From: Stomoxys calcitrans
Taxonomy: Eukaryota; Arthropoda; Insecta; Diptera; Muscidae
Direction of reading: 5' to 3'
Assembly: GCF_963082655.1 (NCBI RefSeq)
Contig: NC_081554.1
Span: 120,541,869-120,605,868 of the forward strand
DNA: 64,000 nucleotides
The notes under the pieces were generated by a model. It was not told the origin of the DNA and did not search any database. It worked only from the letters and a program-made list of their open reading frames with translations. Shown piece after piece: positions 21,850 through 32,291 of this stretch (position 1 is its first letter; every line of letters begins with the position of its first letter). The position numbers and the translations under genes are program-made.

Positions 21850-22490
21850 AGAACACAAAAACAAATATTAATCCACGAAGATCACTTTAGTGTTTTCCAA
21901 AATATTCTCCATTTAGATCTATACACTTTTGCAGGCGTTTGAACCAATTGTCGAAACATTTTTGCCTCTCTGATTGAGGTATCTTCAAAACATGTATTCT
22001 GAACGCATCAACCGCATTTTCAGGTGAAAAAAACGTTGACCTCTCATATTATTTTTTACGTATGAATTCTTTCATTCGGTGCCAAGTCAGGATTGTACGG
22101 CGGATTACTCATCAAATCGATGTTTTGAGGTCTCAAAAATGCAGTTGTTTCGTATTTTTGAAGCATTTCTTTCAACCAACCAATCGACACAATTTGTGTG
22201 GGATCCAACGCGAAGAAATTTTTTTGACGGTCAAATGTTCATGCAATATTAAATGTATGCTGGTCCCACTAATGCCTAAGGTTGTCTAAATCTCACAACA
22301 GGTCACATGACGATCTTGCATTATCAGTTGGCGCACAGCATTAATAGTTTTTGGAACAACAACTGATTTTGGACGACGTTCTCGAAATTCGTCTTGGAGT
22401 GAACTACGACCTCGGTTGAATTCACCATACCATCGACAAACACTGGTCCTTGATGGAGCTTCATTGTCAAAAATGTATGAAAATTATGAA
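21850..22490 (-). pseudogene. mariner transposase pseudogene
   Basis: Minus-strand reading, with frameshifts, gives APSRTSVCRWYGEFNRG, RRPKSVVVPKTINAV, then a block ending in CVDW, and finally NPPYNPDLAPNE. These are the N-terminal DNA-binding region and the 'NPPYSPDLAP' segment of the catalytic domain of a mariner transposase. The part between them, with the first catalytic Asp, is deleted. The usual coding length is about 345 codons; under 200 remain. Inactive. Confidence 0.75.
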
Positions 22491-22502
22491 GTGATGCACT
22501 GT

Positions 22503-22780
22503 TATTGAGTTATTCCACATCGAAAGTTGTTGTTTATATGGCCCATTTGCAATCCCCAAATACCTACATCAATACTTAGTACGTGTGCAAAATTTCAAGC
22601 GGCTAGCTTTACGCCTCGACCTCTATCGTGGCAGACGAACGGACGGGCATGGCTAGATCGATTCAGAATGACGAGACGATCAAGAATACATATAGTTTAT
22701 GGGGTCTTAAACGAATATTTCGAGGTGTACAAACGGAATGACTAGTTTAGTATACCCCCATCCTATGGTGGTGGATATAA
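22503..22780 (-). mobile_element. mini-me-like element, head end
   Basis: Read on the minus strand: 'tatccaccaccatagg' head, 'gtatacta' block, degenerate (TA)n, core, 'ccgtccgttcgtctgcc' in place of a (GTCY)n tract, then part of a monomer. It meets 22781-23170 head to head. Confidence 0.65.
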
Positions 22781-23170
22781 AATTTTTGTCCGATTTGGCT
22801 GAAATTTTGCACGCGGTGTTCCTTTATGAGTTCCAACAACTGGTTTACGGTTTATATAAATCGATCTCTCGATTTGACTTCTTGATTTGGTTGAAGTTTC
22901 GCATGTAGTGTTTTGTTACGACTTCCAACAACCGTGCCAAGTACGGGAAAAATCGGTCTATAACCTGATATAGCTCCCATGTTAACCGGTCTCTCGATCA
23001 TCATTGTTCGGTTCCTAGAAGCTTTAATTTTTGCTGGTGGGACAGAAATATAGTATGTAGAATAAAATTATGCCCTACAACTTAATTTATTTTGTATATG
23101 TTTTTAGCAGAATCCATGGTGGTGCATTCCCAAGATTCGGCCCGGCCGAACATAGCATGTTTTTACTTGT
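22781..23170 (+). mobile_element. mini-me-like element, hairpin end
   Basis: Two and a half monomers followed by 'attcggcccggccgaac' and 'gtttttacttgtt'. The head is missing. It lies in opposite orientation to the fragment immediately before it. Confidence 0.65.
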
Positions 23171-23980
23171 TAAGCGTAATATATTCATTAAAATGTCTTT
23201 AAAACATCATTCGTTTCGATATGGGCTTATGAAACAATAAAAAACGGTTCCTCTTTTCACAATTCAAGGGCCGCATAGTGTTAGTTAGTAGCTTGTTGGT
23301 AGGCGCATTTGTTGCTGTTAGCAAAATTATTCCATCGATATCAGCTTTTGCCACAACCACAGCAGAACTGGGAGAGGATCGCGACAACAAGGTTTAATCA
23401 TTACAACGCTTTTAATTTTCTTATAACAACCACAATTTTCTTTATTTCTATTGCTCGGAGCCACAGCAAACGAATTCTGAACAAAACAAGAACAATACAA
23501 AGTAATAACAACAATAGTCACTGTTCAAAACTTTACCGCTTCTAACGACCCCTGCAACTGTTTAATTAGGGTCTAGAGTCCAAATGTATCGAATTTATAA
23601 TTCGTAATAACAATAAATTTCATATCACATCACTAAGACTTTAGTCGTTCAGTTTACTCCAACTCTGATAAGAGTTAAATGGGTGGCCTAAGTTGGCAAT
23701 GGCATGCGTTACCTATAAAAGGAAATAAAACAATTGGAAAGTGTTATTTGAATAAAAAAAATATTACAACGAAAATTCATATATTACAGCTTTAATTTTG
23801 AAGACTTTCGGCCAATAGCTTAGGTGTTATTTTGGGGTTTACCACAATCTTCCAATAGGTAAACTGGCATAAAATCGGATTTTATGCGTTCTTGTGCTCT
23901 GTTTACTTCGAAAGATTTCTTAAGTCAATTTTGAAGTTGGGTCATAGGTCCTTTTCGGACCAACATTATTTAATTTATTG
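23171..23980. other. Unassigned region
   Basis: GC content is slightly higher at 23270-23560 and several short ORFs overlap on both strands, none recognisable. I see neither splice-bounded coding structure nor repeat termini. Confidence 0.3.
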
Positions 23981-23984
23981 AGCT

Positions 23985-24165
23985 TATTGGTTGTCCACTT
24001 TCTCAAGCATCTCGTCTCAGTAAAATATCGGATAGAATATTTAAATGACCTTTCATTTGAACCACACTTTGTGCAGATCGACCTACATGTCTGACACTTA
24101 GTCCCTAATATATGAGTATGCGAGCTTTGTACTCTGCTCCCAAAGGCATTTGATACTAAGTAGTC
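23985..24165 (+). repeat. Degenerate family B fragment
   Basis: 'gacctttcatttgaaccaca' and 'actctgctcccaaaggc' follow the family B monomer pattern. Confidence 0.4.
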
Positions 24166-24199
24166 AGAAGTTATTGTTTTTTTTATACTTTATTTTATA

Positions 24200-24435
24200 T
24201 TGGGTTGCCCAAAAAGTATTTGCGGATTTTTCATAAAGTCGGCGTTGACAAATTTTTTCACAGCTTGTGACTCTGTAATTGCATTCTTTCTTCTGTCAGT
24301 TATCAGCTGTTACTTTTAGCTTGCTTTAGAAAAAAAGTGTAAAAAAGTATATTTGATTAAAGTTCATTCTAAGTTTTATTAAAAATGCATTTACTTTCTT
24401 TTAAAGAATCCGCAATTACTTTTTGGGCAACCCAA
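24200..24435. mobile_element. 236-bp mariner-type MITE
   Basis: Same family as 14919-15155: TA flanks (24198-24199 and 24436-24437), termini 'ttgggttgcccaaaaagta' and 'tactttttgggcaacccaa'. The internal sequence is almost identical to the other copy. Confidence 0.9.
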
Positions 24436-25390
24436 TATTTAAATTAAATTACTCCCATTCACTTTTCATTTGATTGACATACTCAAGCTCCATATTTGTT
24501 CAACAAATTCATGTTTTGGGTACCATAGGGGCGCAAGCCCGCCTGCATAATCTGGCGTAAGCGAAAATAAGTCTTAGAGTTCTGGTTGGTTTTCCTCTCA
24601 TTGAGAACGACCTAAATAAATTAAAACACCTAAAGTTTTCAGGGTCTACTTATATGTGCTCCCAAAGTAATTTGTTTTTCAAATTTCTTGAAAACAGAAA
24701 CACCTTTACTGAAACAACAAAAATCTGCTATATAGTAACATCTGTATTCACAAATCTATACTAAGTTTTGTGAATACCGGTGTAAATGGGTTAAATTTGA
24801 ATTAAAAATCAGCATGCAGTGTTTGCTTATATCTGTAAACTTATTTCGCTGGGGTGTGGCTTTCATCAAACACAATTTTGGTGTAGGTCACACCCCTATC
24901 TGCATGCAAAAAAATAATTCGTTTCACATAAAGGATATTTGTGACTAGTATACTTCTTTTGAAAAAAACGTTGGGCTTTGTTTACGATGAAACTACATGG
25001 TTTTTGCGATAAATGCTTGCAAGAATTTATGACATATAAAGAGTTGTTTATGGTGACAATATATTAATATATAAAATATGTTATTCAGGGTTTTAACTAT
25101 TTTTTTTATTTATTAATTAATTTAACGTCATGCTTATGTATATTCTTTTTAATATTAAAAAAAAGATTGTGCATATTGCAAAGAATGCCACATTCAATTT
25201 GATGTTGTTACATAATTCAACGCAAACTTTCACCAATTATTAACTTATCTCAGTTGGTAATTCAAACTCGTTCACAGTTTATTTAGAATTATTTCGATGT
25301 TACGACACACAATTATATTAAAAGCCTTCCATTTTGGCACCACTCCATTATGGATTTGTATTATGATCTGCTGTATTAAAATACCAGTAA
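24436..25390. other. Unassigned region
   Basis: No gene seen. A pair 'ggggtgtggc' (24850) and 'gtcacacccc' (24884) could form a small hairpin. The rest is AT-rich. Confidence 0.3.
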
Positions 25391-25394
25391 GGAA

Positions 25395-25796
25395 AGGCAA
25401 AAGTCGGGCGGTGCCGGCTTTATAATACCCTACACCTACCCTTTAAATACAAAGTGGGAGCTATGTATAATTCTGAACCAATTTTGATGGAGCTCGGCGG
25501 ATGTTTTCAAATGGGTTATGAAAATCCCCTTATCAAATTTCGAGCAAAGCAAATATGTTCAAAATGTAATAATTACGGTTGACAAATGACTACAAATTAC
25601 CCAAAATCTGACGAACATATATATGGGAGTTACATCTAAATCTGACTCGATTTCAATCAAACTTTTTAGATATTGTGTTAGTCGTCGAGGAAAGCGTTGT
25701 GCACAATTTTGGTAAGGTCAATTAATGCGCTTGCAGTGGTTCTAGGAATGAAAATCGAGCGATATACATACATGGAAGCTATATCTAAATCTGGAG
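25395..25796 (+). repeat. Interspersed repeat family C fragment
   Basis: Starts with 'aaaagtcgggcggtgccggc' and 'ttataataccctacaccta' and continues with 'catatatatgggagttacat' and 'ctaaatctgactcgatttc' blocks. The same start is found inverted at 42.53 kb. The layout, a GC-rich terminal palindrome then monomers, parallels the mini-me-like family but the sequence differs. Confidence 0.6.
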
Positions 25797-27480
25797 ATGG
25801 TAGGTGTTGGTTTGTACTTTTAGGGTGTTCTCCAGGATTTGGCGCAGTAGGAATATCTGGTCTATAGTGGACTCACCAGGTCTAAAGCTGCATTGATAGA
25901 GCCCAATTATCTCATTGACTTTAGAATTAATCTTTTACACAGTACGCTCGATAGTATCTTGTATGCGTTGGGGAGGAGACCCATTCCTCTTTAGTTGGCA
26001 CATTCTGTCTTGTCTCCTTTTTTATGTGCGGGGCATAATGTGCTTAGGTTCCAATCATGGTGTACGCATTCTTCTAGCCAGATTGCACAGACAAGCTGAT
26101 GAATACGCCTTATCAGCGTGTCGCCTCCGGTCTTAAACAGTTCAGCGGGTAACCCGTGGGCTCCTACAGCCTTGTTGTTCTTTAGGCGGGTCACTGCTAC
26201 TTGGACCTCATTCTGACTAGGGATTAGTTCTGCGATAACAGACACTAGCAGCTGGGTAAAATGTTCTTTCCATATCCTCAGCACACTATCTGTGTCAGTT
26301 ACCAGATTTCCTTCTTTGTCTCTGCAGGAGGATGTGCCGTGCAACAAAGCCATCGGTTTGATGTTTGATTCTTTGATAGAATTTCCCGACTTCATTCTGA
26401 CTCCTGTACATCTCAATTCGCTCACACTCACGAATTTCCATTTCATTTTTCTTTCTGCGGAATAGACGTTTCTCCTCTCTGCCTTTTTTTCGATACCTTT
26501 TCTTCACCTGTCGCCTTGCTACTGATTGCAGGGTCGCTCTGTATGCCGCATTCTTGGCTTCAGTAGCATTTCGACACTCTTGGTGGTACCTTGGGTTTTT
26601 TGGGGAGGTTTTTTGGTACCTAAGTACGGATATATATCATCGGGACAGGAGCTTTCAGCAAGCAGTTGGGTCAGTCGAGGGGAGTATGCCGTTGCCATCT
26701 GTTATGTTTGCAGCTTTTCAATGCCCCGCTTCCGTGCAGTGTCAGATAGTACATTTATCACCACACTAAGCCATGTGCGAACCTTAGATCGTACATCTAA
26801 TACGCTGGTTGAAAGACTTTCATCTATTACAAAATGCTCTATTTGGTTTCTTGCGTTTTGAATGGGTGACAGTCATGGGGCCGTGTGAATCCTTTGATGT
26901 TGGAATCTAGTGATGTTAACTACCATGTTCTTTGCGCGGCGAAATCTATTATCCTCAATACATTATCGAAAGTTTCTTCGTGTAGGCAAAATTTTCCGAT
27001 TGTTGGGCCAAAGATATTTTCCAGCCCTATTTACGCATTAAAATGTCCCAGAACGATTTTAATATCATGGGCTGGACAGCGGTAACATTCTCTTCGTAGG
27101 CGCTCGTAGAAAATATCCTTGGTCTGTTCGTCCATGTCTTCCGTCGGGGCATGGACTGATGTTGACGAATTTGACGTACAGTGGAGTTAACCCGGAGACA
27201 AGGTGTTTCAGTCTCCGACCAAATTCATGCCTCGTTTCATGACAAGTATGATATAGGGTGTCCCCACTCGATGTTGTTGTGGAGCCCTTCCCGAGCCATC
27301 GCACTTCCCGTATGGCAGTAATGTCTGCCCTGTACTTCTCTCATGGTCCTCAAAACGTTTGCGGGGGTCGGCAACATAGAGGGGATCCGTTTTAATTCTT
27401 CTTCGGTTCTTTGAAAGTAATTTCTTCGGGTTTTCCGGGTGATGGGCTACTATTCCGTCGCCCCAACCCTTCTTTTTATT
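25797..27480 (-). pseudogene. RTE-type LINE, endonuclease to RT, degenerate
   Basis: On the minus strand the order is correct for an RTE-like LINE: endonuclease pieces (REVRWLGKGSTT near 27300, the HLVSGLTPL block, then GKFCLHEETFDN near 26.98 kb), a long Arg/Lys linker with RRKKNEMEIRECERIEMYRS (26.5 kb), the open stretch 26446-25991 with ILRIWKEHFTQLL-like and LKNNKAVGAHGLPAELFK sequence, and RT finger sequence near 25.85 kb. The catalytic YADD part is lost at the junction with family C. Several frame breaks and stops. This is the longest RTE copy in the window. Confidence 0.7.
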
Positions 27481-28285
27481 AGGTGAGCTCGTGGGACATT
27501 TTAGTTCACTATCTTTAATAGATGTTAAAAGTGGCTACCCAGATGACATCGCGGGGAGATTTGTGTCCACATTTGAGATGAAGGAAAACCAAGATAAGTC
27601 TGGATTTTGCCAAGTCAAAACCAATCAGAACCGTTGCGTGATTTCCAACATGCCCAAGTCACCCTTAATTATGCTAAGGTATATACCCATCACTAAAGAA
27701 TGGCCGTGAGGTACTCCAACCTAGGCAATATGAAAGGTATTAGCGAGTTAATTACGAATATGTCAACACAAGCCTAAATATTAGACCGGGAAAGACCTAC
27801 GGGATCTTGGGCTGCCTGTAACCCTTGGCAATATAGATATCATTTGAGAGGTATTAGGGAGAACACTCCATAGAACATAGAAAAAAGTCTGCTGAAAGCA
27901 GCAAACACTGTCGACTGGCTGTTAGTAGTTAATTTTACTGCTATTACAGCAGTAGCTCTGTTGTTTTAGCTTAATGTTTGCAATTTAAGAACAGCGGTAT
28001 GACTGCTTAAAAGTCTGTTGTTTGCTGACAAACAAGGAACAAATAATGTTGTGGTAAGTAGCCCAAAAAAGGGGGAAAATGGAACAGGCAGATTTAAGAA
28101 AGTTTCATGAATGAGATATTTACCAGTGCGCACATAGAGATATGTATGTGTCAGAAGCAATGCAGCATAGTCCAATAAAACAATAAATGTATCAAAAGGT
28201 TTACTTTAGGAAGATTAATGAGTGAGATGCTGACTAGAAGGCCAATGAAAATGGGTGTCTCAGTGGATGTTTTGCAATTTTGCCC
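27481..28285. other. Unassigned region with CAGCAG-rich inverted segments
   Basis: 27885-28045 holds several 'gtctgctg', 'agcagcaaac' and 'gtctgttgtttgctg' strings in both orientations. The same style of sequence occurs at 37.92-38.05 and 53.38-53.53 kb, so it may be a dispersed foldable element. No gene seen. Confidence 0.35.
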
Positions 28286-28325
28286 ATGAAAATTCCATTA
28301 AGAAACAGGGCCAAGTTACATTCCA
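28286..28325 (-). repeat. SINE tail fragment
   Basis: 'catgaaaattccattaagaa' and 'acagggcc' match the end of the tRNA-derived SINE at 53.76 kb ('catgaacattccactaagga', 'acaggggc'). Confidence 0.4.
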
Positions 28326-28504
28326 TATTTATTTTTAGTATGACATTTCTATTAGTAGCATCGACAGTACATTAACAGAGCAATAAAAGTGACGAGCGAC
28401 TTTAGCCACCGACACCGAATGGATGCGAATCTAAAGTAAAAGGAATCTAAAGGAAAGGAGTTTTCAGTAATATTCAACAAATTGAAATATTCTCTTCCAA
28501 CATA

Positions 28505-28637
28505 ATTTCTGTTGTTGTTGTAGCCACAGTTCCATGTGGAGGTGGCGATTCTCGTCAAGCTCCTGTAGGTGAGCAAGCTCGTTCCGGTCCAAAGGACCGA
28601 TCGCCGCGGGAATATGGTGGCAATGGGCTATTTAAAG
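28505..28637. repeat. Old repeat hosting the LTR element (left part)
   Basis: 'gttgttgttgtagccac', 'gattctcgtcaagctcctg' and 'ccaaaggaccgatcgcc' have the look of a common fly interspersed repeat. It continues after the LTR element at 37562 ('gcgtcagtaaatcgcctttt'). The last four bases, 28634-28637 (AAAG), are the left copy of the target duplication. Confidence 0.4.
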
Positions 28638-30453
28638 TGTGATGGGTTCCTTCCCTATGCATTTTTCGGATTATAAGTAGGTAATTGAATTCTGCAATAA
28701 TAGCATGATAAAAACAATCAACTTTGGTCTCCGCTCTCCACTTTCCATTGTTTTGGAATTTATTCTGTACTCAACCATTGCATCCCCCTCCCCCCTCTTT
28801 GCCACCCACTTTATTTCAATAGTTGAGGAAGAGAGTCCGATGATTCGATCTGTTTAATGTTCTTGTTTTTGTTTGTTAGTCTCTTGTGTATGCTTTGATG
28901 AATGGGGAGTGGGAGTAGTCTAATGCGAATGATAGGCTGATATTTAAGACAAGATTCATTTCTATAACATTCCTCTTGTTTTTTTTTCTTTTCACTTCTC
29001 TTTCTTCTTGCGTTTTTATTAAAGACTATTAATGACAATTAAAGAAGAGTTTCTGTTAAGGGAACGAGACTGGTGATGAAACTCAAGGCTTAATCATACA
29101 ATTATTTATCAAGGTGGTTTTGAGTTAAAAGGTTGTGTGACGGACATACGTAAATTGTTTGCTAATAGACAAAAGGAGGGAGAAGTTTACTCCGAGTAAC
29201 GGTCTAGATCGGTGTCTAGTCACATTTATTTCAAATCAAGGCGGAATAATATTTGCGATTGAGCAATTTTTCTATTGAGGTCTACCCAAGTGGGTTTTAT
29301 GAATTCTTGGATTTTTGTGAGATTTTTTTTATTTGTCCAGCTAGTACACTGAGAAAGATTTGAGGCATGATGGGCCTTTGATTGATCCCCTTTGTAATTT
29401 CATGCCATCAACTCTAAATACTCCCGGTAAAATTGATATCAACCACCTTAACATTTTTGGGATTTAGATGTGCTACAAACTTTGTGCCGAAAAACAAAGT
29501 TGAAAGCGAAGCAATTGATCGTTTACATTTTTGTCTTGTACACGTTTGGGTTATTCCACCCCACGTGTGTTGTATCGTGTTATTACTCAACTTTCATCCA
29601 TATTTTTTATTCTTAATTTTTCTAATTAATTTCCTTTAATTATCAAATAATTAAGAAATAATTTGTTACCATTTGTAAATCTTGTTGTAATTTGACGACA
29701 TTTTTTTTGTCCATAATTTGTTTTTATTTGATTGTTGGTCTATATATTTATTTCGTAGTATAACCCATTACCATTTATATTTATTAAACTAAGTTTCCAT
29801 TCATCGTTGGTGATTGCAGAGGCCTATGCAGCGCTTAGTGAATGGGTAAGTCCTAGTATGTAAGACATATGATTAAATTAAGTACGAATTGTGGTTTTGA
29901 ATTTCGAAATAATTATTTACGGCCATTAGCTTTATAATTTTCGTTACTATATTTTTTTGTTGTTATTTTTTTCACTTTTTCATATTTTTACCTGATCTAT
30001 TTTTCTTTATATAAACCATGGTATAAGCATATACATTTTTCCTACGAATATGATTGTTGTTTAAAATAAACTATTACGAACATCTAAGTATTAAAATGGA
30101 GTAGAAAACTTATTGAAATCTAAAGAGAGCCATAAGGGATAGAATTTTCGGGGTTCCTTTAAAAGATATTATGGAGTCAAGGAACATTGGTGTGAGTGGG
30201 CTTAGAGATCTGTAACACCGGATGATCTCAAGCAATGCTACGACCCTATTTTTGTTTGTTTTTAGTTTCAGTGGTCAAAAGTCCGTCCGCTTTTAGGTTG
30301 CACGTTTAAATTTTTCCTGTAAATGGTCCTTTAGATGAGAATGAGAAAAAGAACCCTACCCATACCGGCGAGTCCTAGCCAAATAACGTGCTGTTTCTCA
30401 TGTCATCATAAACTTGGAAATTTTATTTCTCTAATACAGAAAATACCATTACA
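28638..30453 (+). repeat. 5' LTR (1816 bp)
   Basis: Starts TGTGATGGG, ends CATTACA. Differences from the 3' LTR that I noticed: 29000 C/T, 29105 T/G, 29414 C/A, 29450 A/G; no length change. It includes C-rich 28783-28800, long AT-rich sequence, and a splice-site pair near 29.82 kb. The short ORFs on either strand occur identically in both LTRs and are not called as genes. Confidence 0.95.
30266..30299 (+). promoter_or_regulatory. Possible initiator with downstream element
   Basis: 'tttcagtgg' fits the insect initiator TCAGTY loosely, and 'aggttg' about 27 nt downstream resembles a downstream promoter element, one base off the ideal spacing. Fly LTR elements often use such TATA-less promoters. 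If correct, R-U5 would be about 186 nt. Speculative. Confidence 0.2.
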
Positions 30454-30457
30454 GAAA

Positions 30458-30475
30458 TGGCGCCCAACGTGGGGC
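30458..30475 (+). promoter_or_regulatory. Primer-binding site, tRNA-Lys
   Basis: TGGCGCCCAACGTGGGGC is complementary to the 3' end (including CCA) of animal tRNA-Lys(CTT), over 18 nt. It lies four bases after the 5' LTR. The tRNA primes minus-strand DNA synthesis. Confidence 0.9.
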
Positions 30476-30953
30476 CGTGATAGGACAATAAAATCAGTAA
30501 ACTCTATAACTCCACCTTGTTACCTGTTGTTCTGTCCGGTTTTTTTTTTTTCCTCTTTAGAAATTTGGACCGTATATTTGAACTTTCTTAGAGAATTGCT
30601 GGATAAAAGTTTTATAGATAACTGTTTACCTAGACCTTTGCAAGCCTTTTATACTAGTCCGATTTCTATTATTTTGATTAGCTACAATAGCCCATTCTGA
30701 TTTCTCATCTGTTATCTCTTCCGGTTTGGTTCGGAGAATACCATAGCATTTCTAAGAAGGCTACGAATATCCAACTCGATTATGAAAGAGGTATAATGAT
30801 TGCAAGCAATCAGCCATTTAATTGCATTTAGAGTTATAGCATTGCCAAAACAAAGAAACGTATATATGTGTATACCTTTCCATTTCCATCCCCTTATGGC
30901 TTCTCAAAGATTTCGAATCGATTTATGAACTATTTAATAATCAAAAAAGGAAA
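30476..30953 (+). other. Untranslated leader of the LTR element
   Basis: Between the primer site and gag. It holds a T11 run (30540-30551) and several upstream ATGs. A 121-codon ORF that begins inside the LTR at 30335 crosses the primer site and ends at 30700; it is probably incidental. A packaging signal would be expected here but I cannot identify one. Confidence 0.5.
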
Positions 30954-32291
30954 ATGAATCAATCAATTTGCAAAATCTGTTCTAATGCCTTAGATAATTT
31001 GAGGCCAATGTTATCTACCAGATGCAGACATCATTTTCACCAGGAATGTTTAATTAAGTATTTGGAGACTAGACCTGAATGCCCTGCATGTCAGGCACAC
31101 GTGAACAATAGTTCACTTTCAATTTACAACGTACCAGATTATAATTCGCATAGTGGTAATACGGGTGTACAAACCCGAAATATGAGGAGGAATGCTCCTC
31201 CAAATTCTCATTTTGGTCCAAATGAAAGTGAGATTCGACACTCTACCGTTGTTAATAGAAACGATACATCGCCAAATGCGTCGGCGACAGAGGAATTACG
31301 TGGGGAGATATCGGCTATACGTGAAATGATTGAACGTTTTTCGCAGAAATTAAACGAGCTTAGCTTAAATAATGAACCGGATTGGCCTAGGCAGACGATT
31401 CATCCCATTCAACCCCAGCCTACGGCTTCAGTTGGTCTGAATTTTCAAAATCCACATTATGGTGTGCCTTCACTTCAACCCCCGGCATTGCTGACGAATA
31501 GCAGCAAAATATCTGCCATACTTAACGGGTGGAATATTAGGTTCGATGGGGATTCCTCGACATTTCCGGTTGGGAAATTTTTGTTTATAATCCAAACTCT
31601 GACTTGTGATAATTTGGGTGGAGATTTTCAGCCAGTGTGTGACTACTTTCACATTTTGTTGGTAGGTCGTGCAAGAGAATGGTATTGGCGGTATAGGGCG
31701 ATCGTACCTCATGTGACTTGGGGCCCCCTTTGCAGAGCACTTAGAATGCATTTTGCAGACCATTTGTCTGATAGTGATATTTTAGAGATGATACGTGACC
31801 GCAAACAGCAATTAGGTGAAAGTTTTGAGAGTTACTACACCTCTATCCTCCAGTTGTGTGATAGATTGAGAAAACCACTTTCTGAGACAGAGATGACCGA
31901 AATGTTAGTCCGTAATTTAAGGCCGCAATTAAGAAAGGAGTTGTTCTATGTTACTATTTCCTCTGTAGATCACTTGAGGTCGCTTGTGTTGAGACGCGAA
32001 GTTCTTCTTACTGAGCAGGATAGGAGTACGCGTCAGTTTCAGAAACAGGTGAAAGAGGTTGAATGTGATATTGATTTCGATTCCATGCCTTCATCCGTGC
32101 AGGAGATTAGTAAGGTCAAAGAAGTGATATGTTGGAACTGCAGGAAGATCGGCCACCGTTTCATAGATTGTGTAGAAGAGAGAACGCTCTTCTGTTACGG
32201 CTGTGGTGCCGAGAACGTTGTGAAGCCTAACTGTGACAATTGTAAGGGTTCGGGAAACGGATTTGCGAGCGGATACCGCTCGAAAAAATAG
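30954..32291 (+). CDS. gag: Gag with N-terminal RING-H2 finger
   Basis: A 445-residue capsid/nucleocapsid precursor that assembles the particle and packages element RNA. Residues 6-46 form a full RING-H2 pattern: C6-x2-C9-x14-C24-x-H26-x2-H29-x2-C32-x10-C43-x2-C46, the zinc-binding fold of many E3 ubiquitin ligases. A low-complexity linker and a short coiled-coil-like helix (about 106-135, EISAIREMIERFSQKLNEL) follow, then a capsid-type retrotransposon Gag domain (about 185-365, with GRAREWYWRY). Zinc knuckle 1 is C393-x2-C396-x4-H401-x4-C406; knuckle 2 (C414, C417, C427, C430) lacks the His. The start at 30954 sits in 'aaaaATGA', a good context, and the RING begins five residues later. The stop TAG follows two Lys codons where pol overlaps. 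Ubiquitin-ligase activity is not shown by sequence. Confidence 0.92.
   Translation: MNQSICKICSNALDNLRPMLSTRCRHHFHQECLIKYLETRPECPACQAHVNNSSLSIYNVPDYNSHSGNTGVQTRNMRRNAPPNSHFGPNESEIRHSTVVNRNDTSPNASATEELRGEISAIREMIERFSQKLNELSLNNEPDWPRQTIHPIQPQPTASVGLNFQNPHYGVPSLQPPALLTNSSKISAILNGWNIRFDGDSSTFPVGKFLFIIQTLTCDNLGGDFQPVCDYFHILLVGRAREWYWRYRAIVPHVTWGPLCRALRMHFADHLSDSDILEMIRDRKQQLGESFESYYTSILQLCDRLRKPLSETEMTEMLVRNLRPQLRKELFYVTISSVDHLRSLVLRREVLLTEQDRSTRQFQKQVKEVECDIDFDSMPSSVQEISKVKEVICWNCRKIGHRFIDCVEERTLFCYGCGAENVVKPNCDNCKGSGNGFASGYRSKK
32246..32291 (+). promoter_or_regulatory. gag-pol overlap with probable -1 frameshift site
   Basis: The pol frame is open from 32246, so it overlaps the last 46 nt of gag in the -1 frame. 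The gag end is TCG AAA AAA TAG; the A6 run at 32283-32288 directly before the stop allows re-pairing one base back, with a G-to-A mismatch in the P site. Pol has no ATG near its start, which favours frameshifting over separate initiation. Confidence 0.6.

Noticed and set aside
28811..29038. 75-codon minus-strand ORF, also present at 35915-36142
   Set aside because: It is in both LTRs only because the LTRs are copies. Lys/Arg-rich low-complexity reading of a T-rich tract with no known domain.
30335..30700. 121-codon ORF crossing the LTR end and primer-binding site
   Set aside because: It reads through functional non-coding elements and has no recognisable domain; gag starts downstream in good context.
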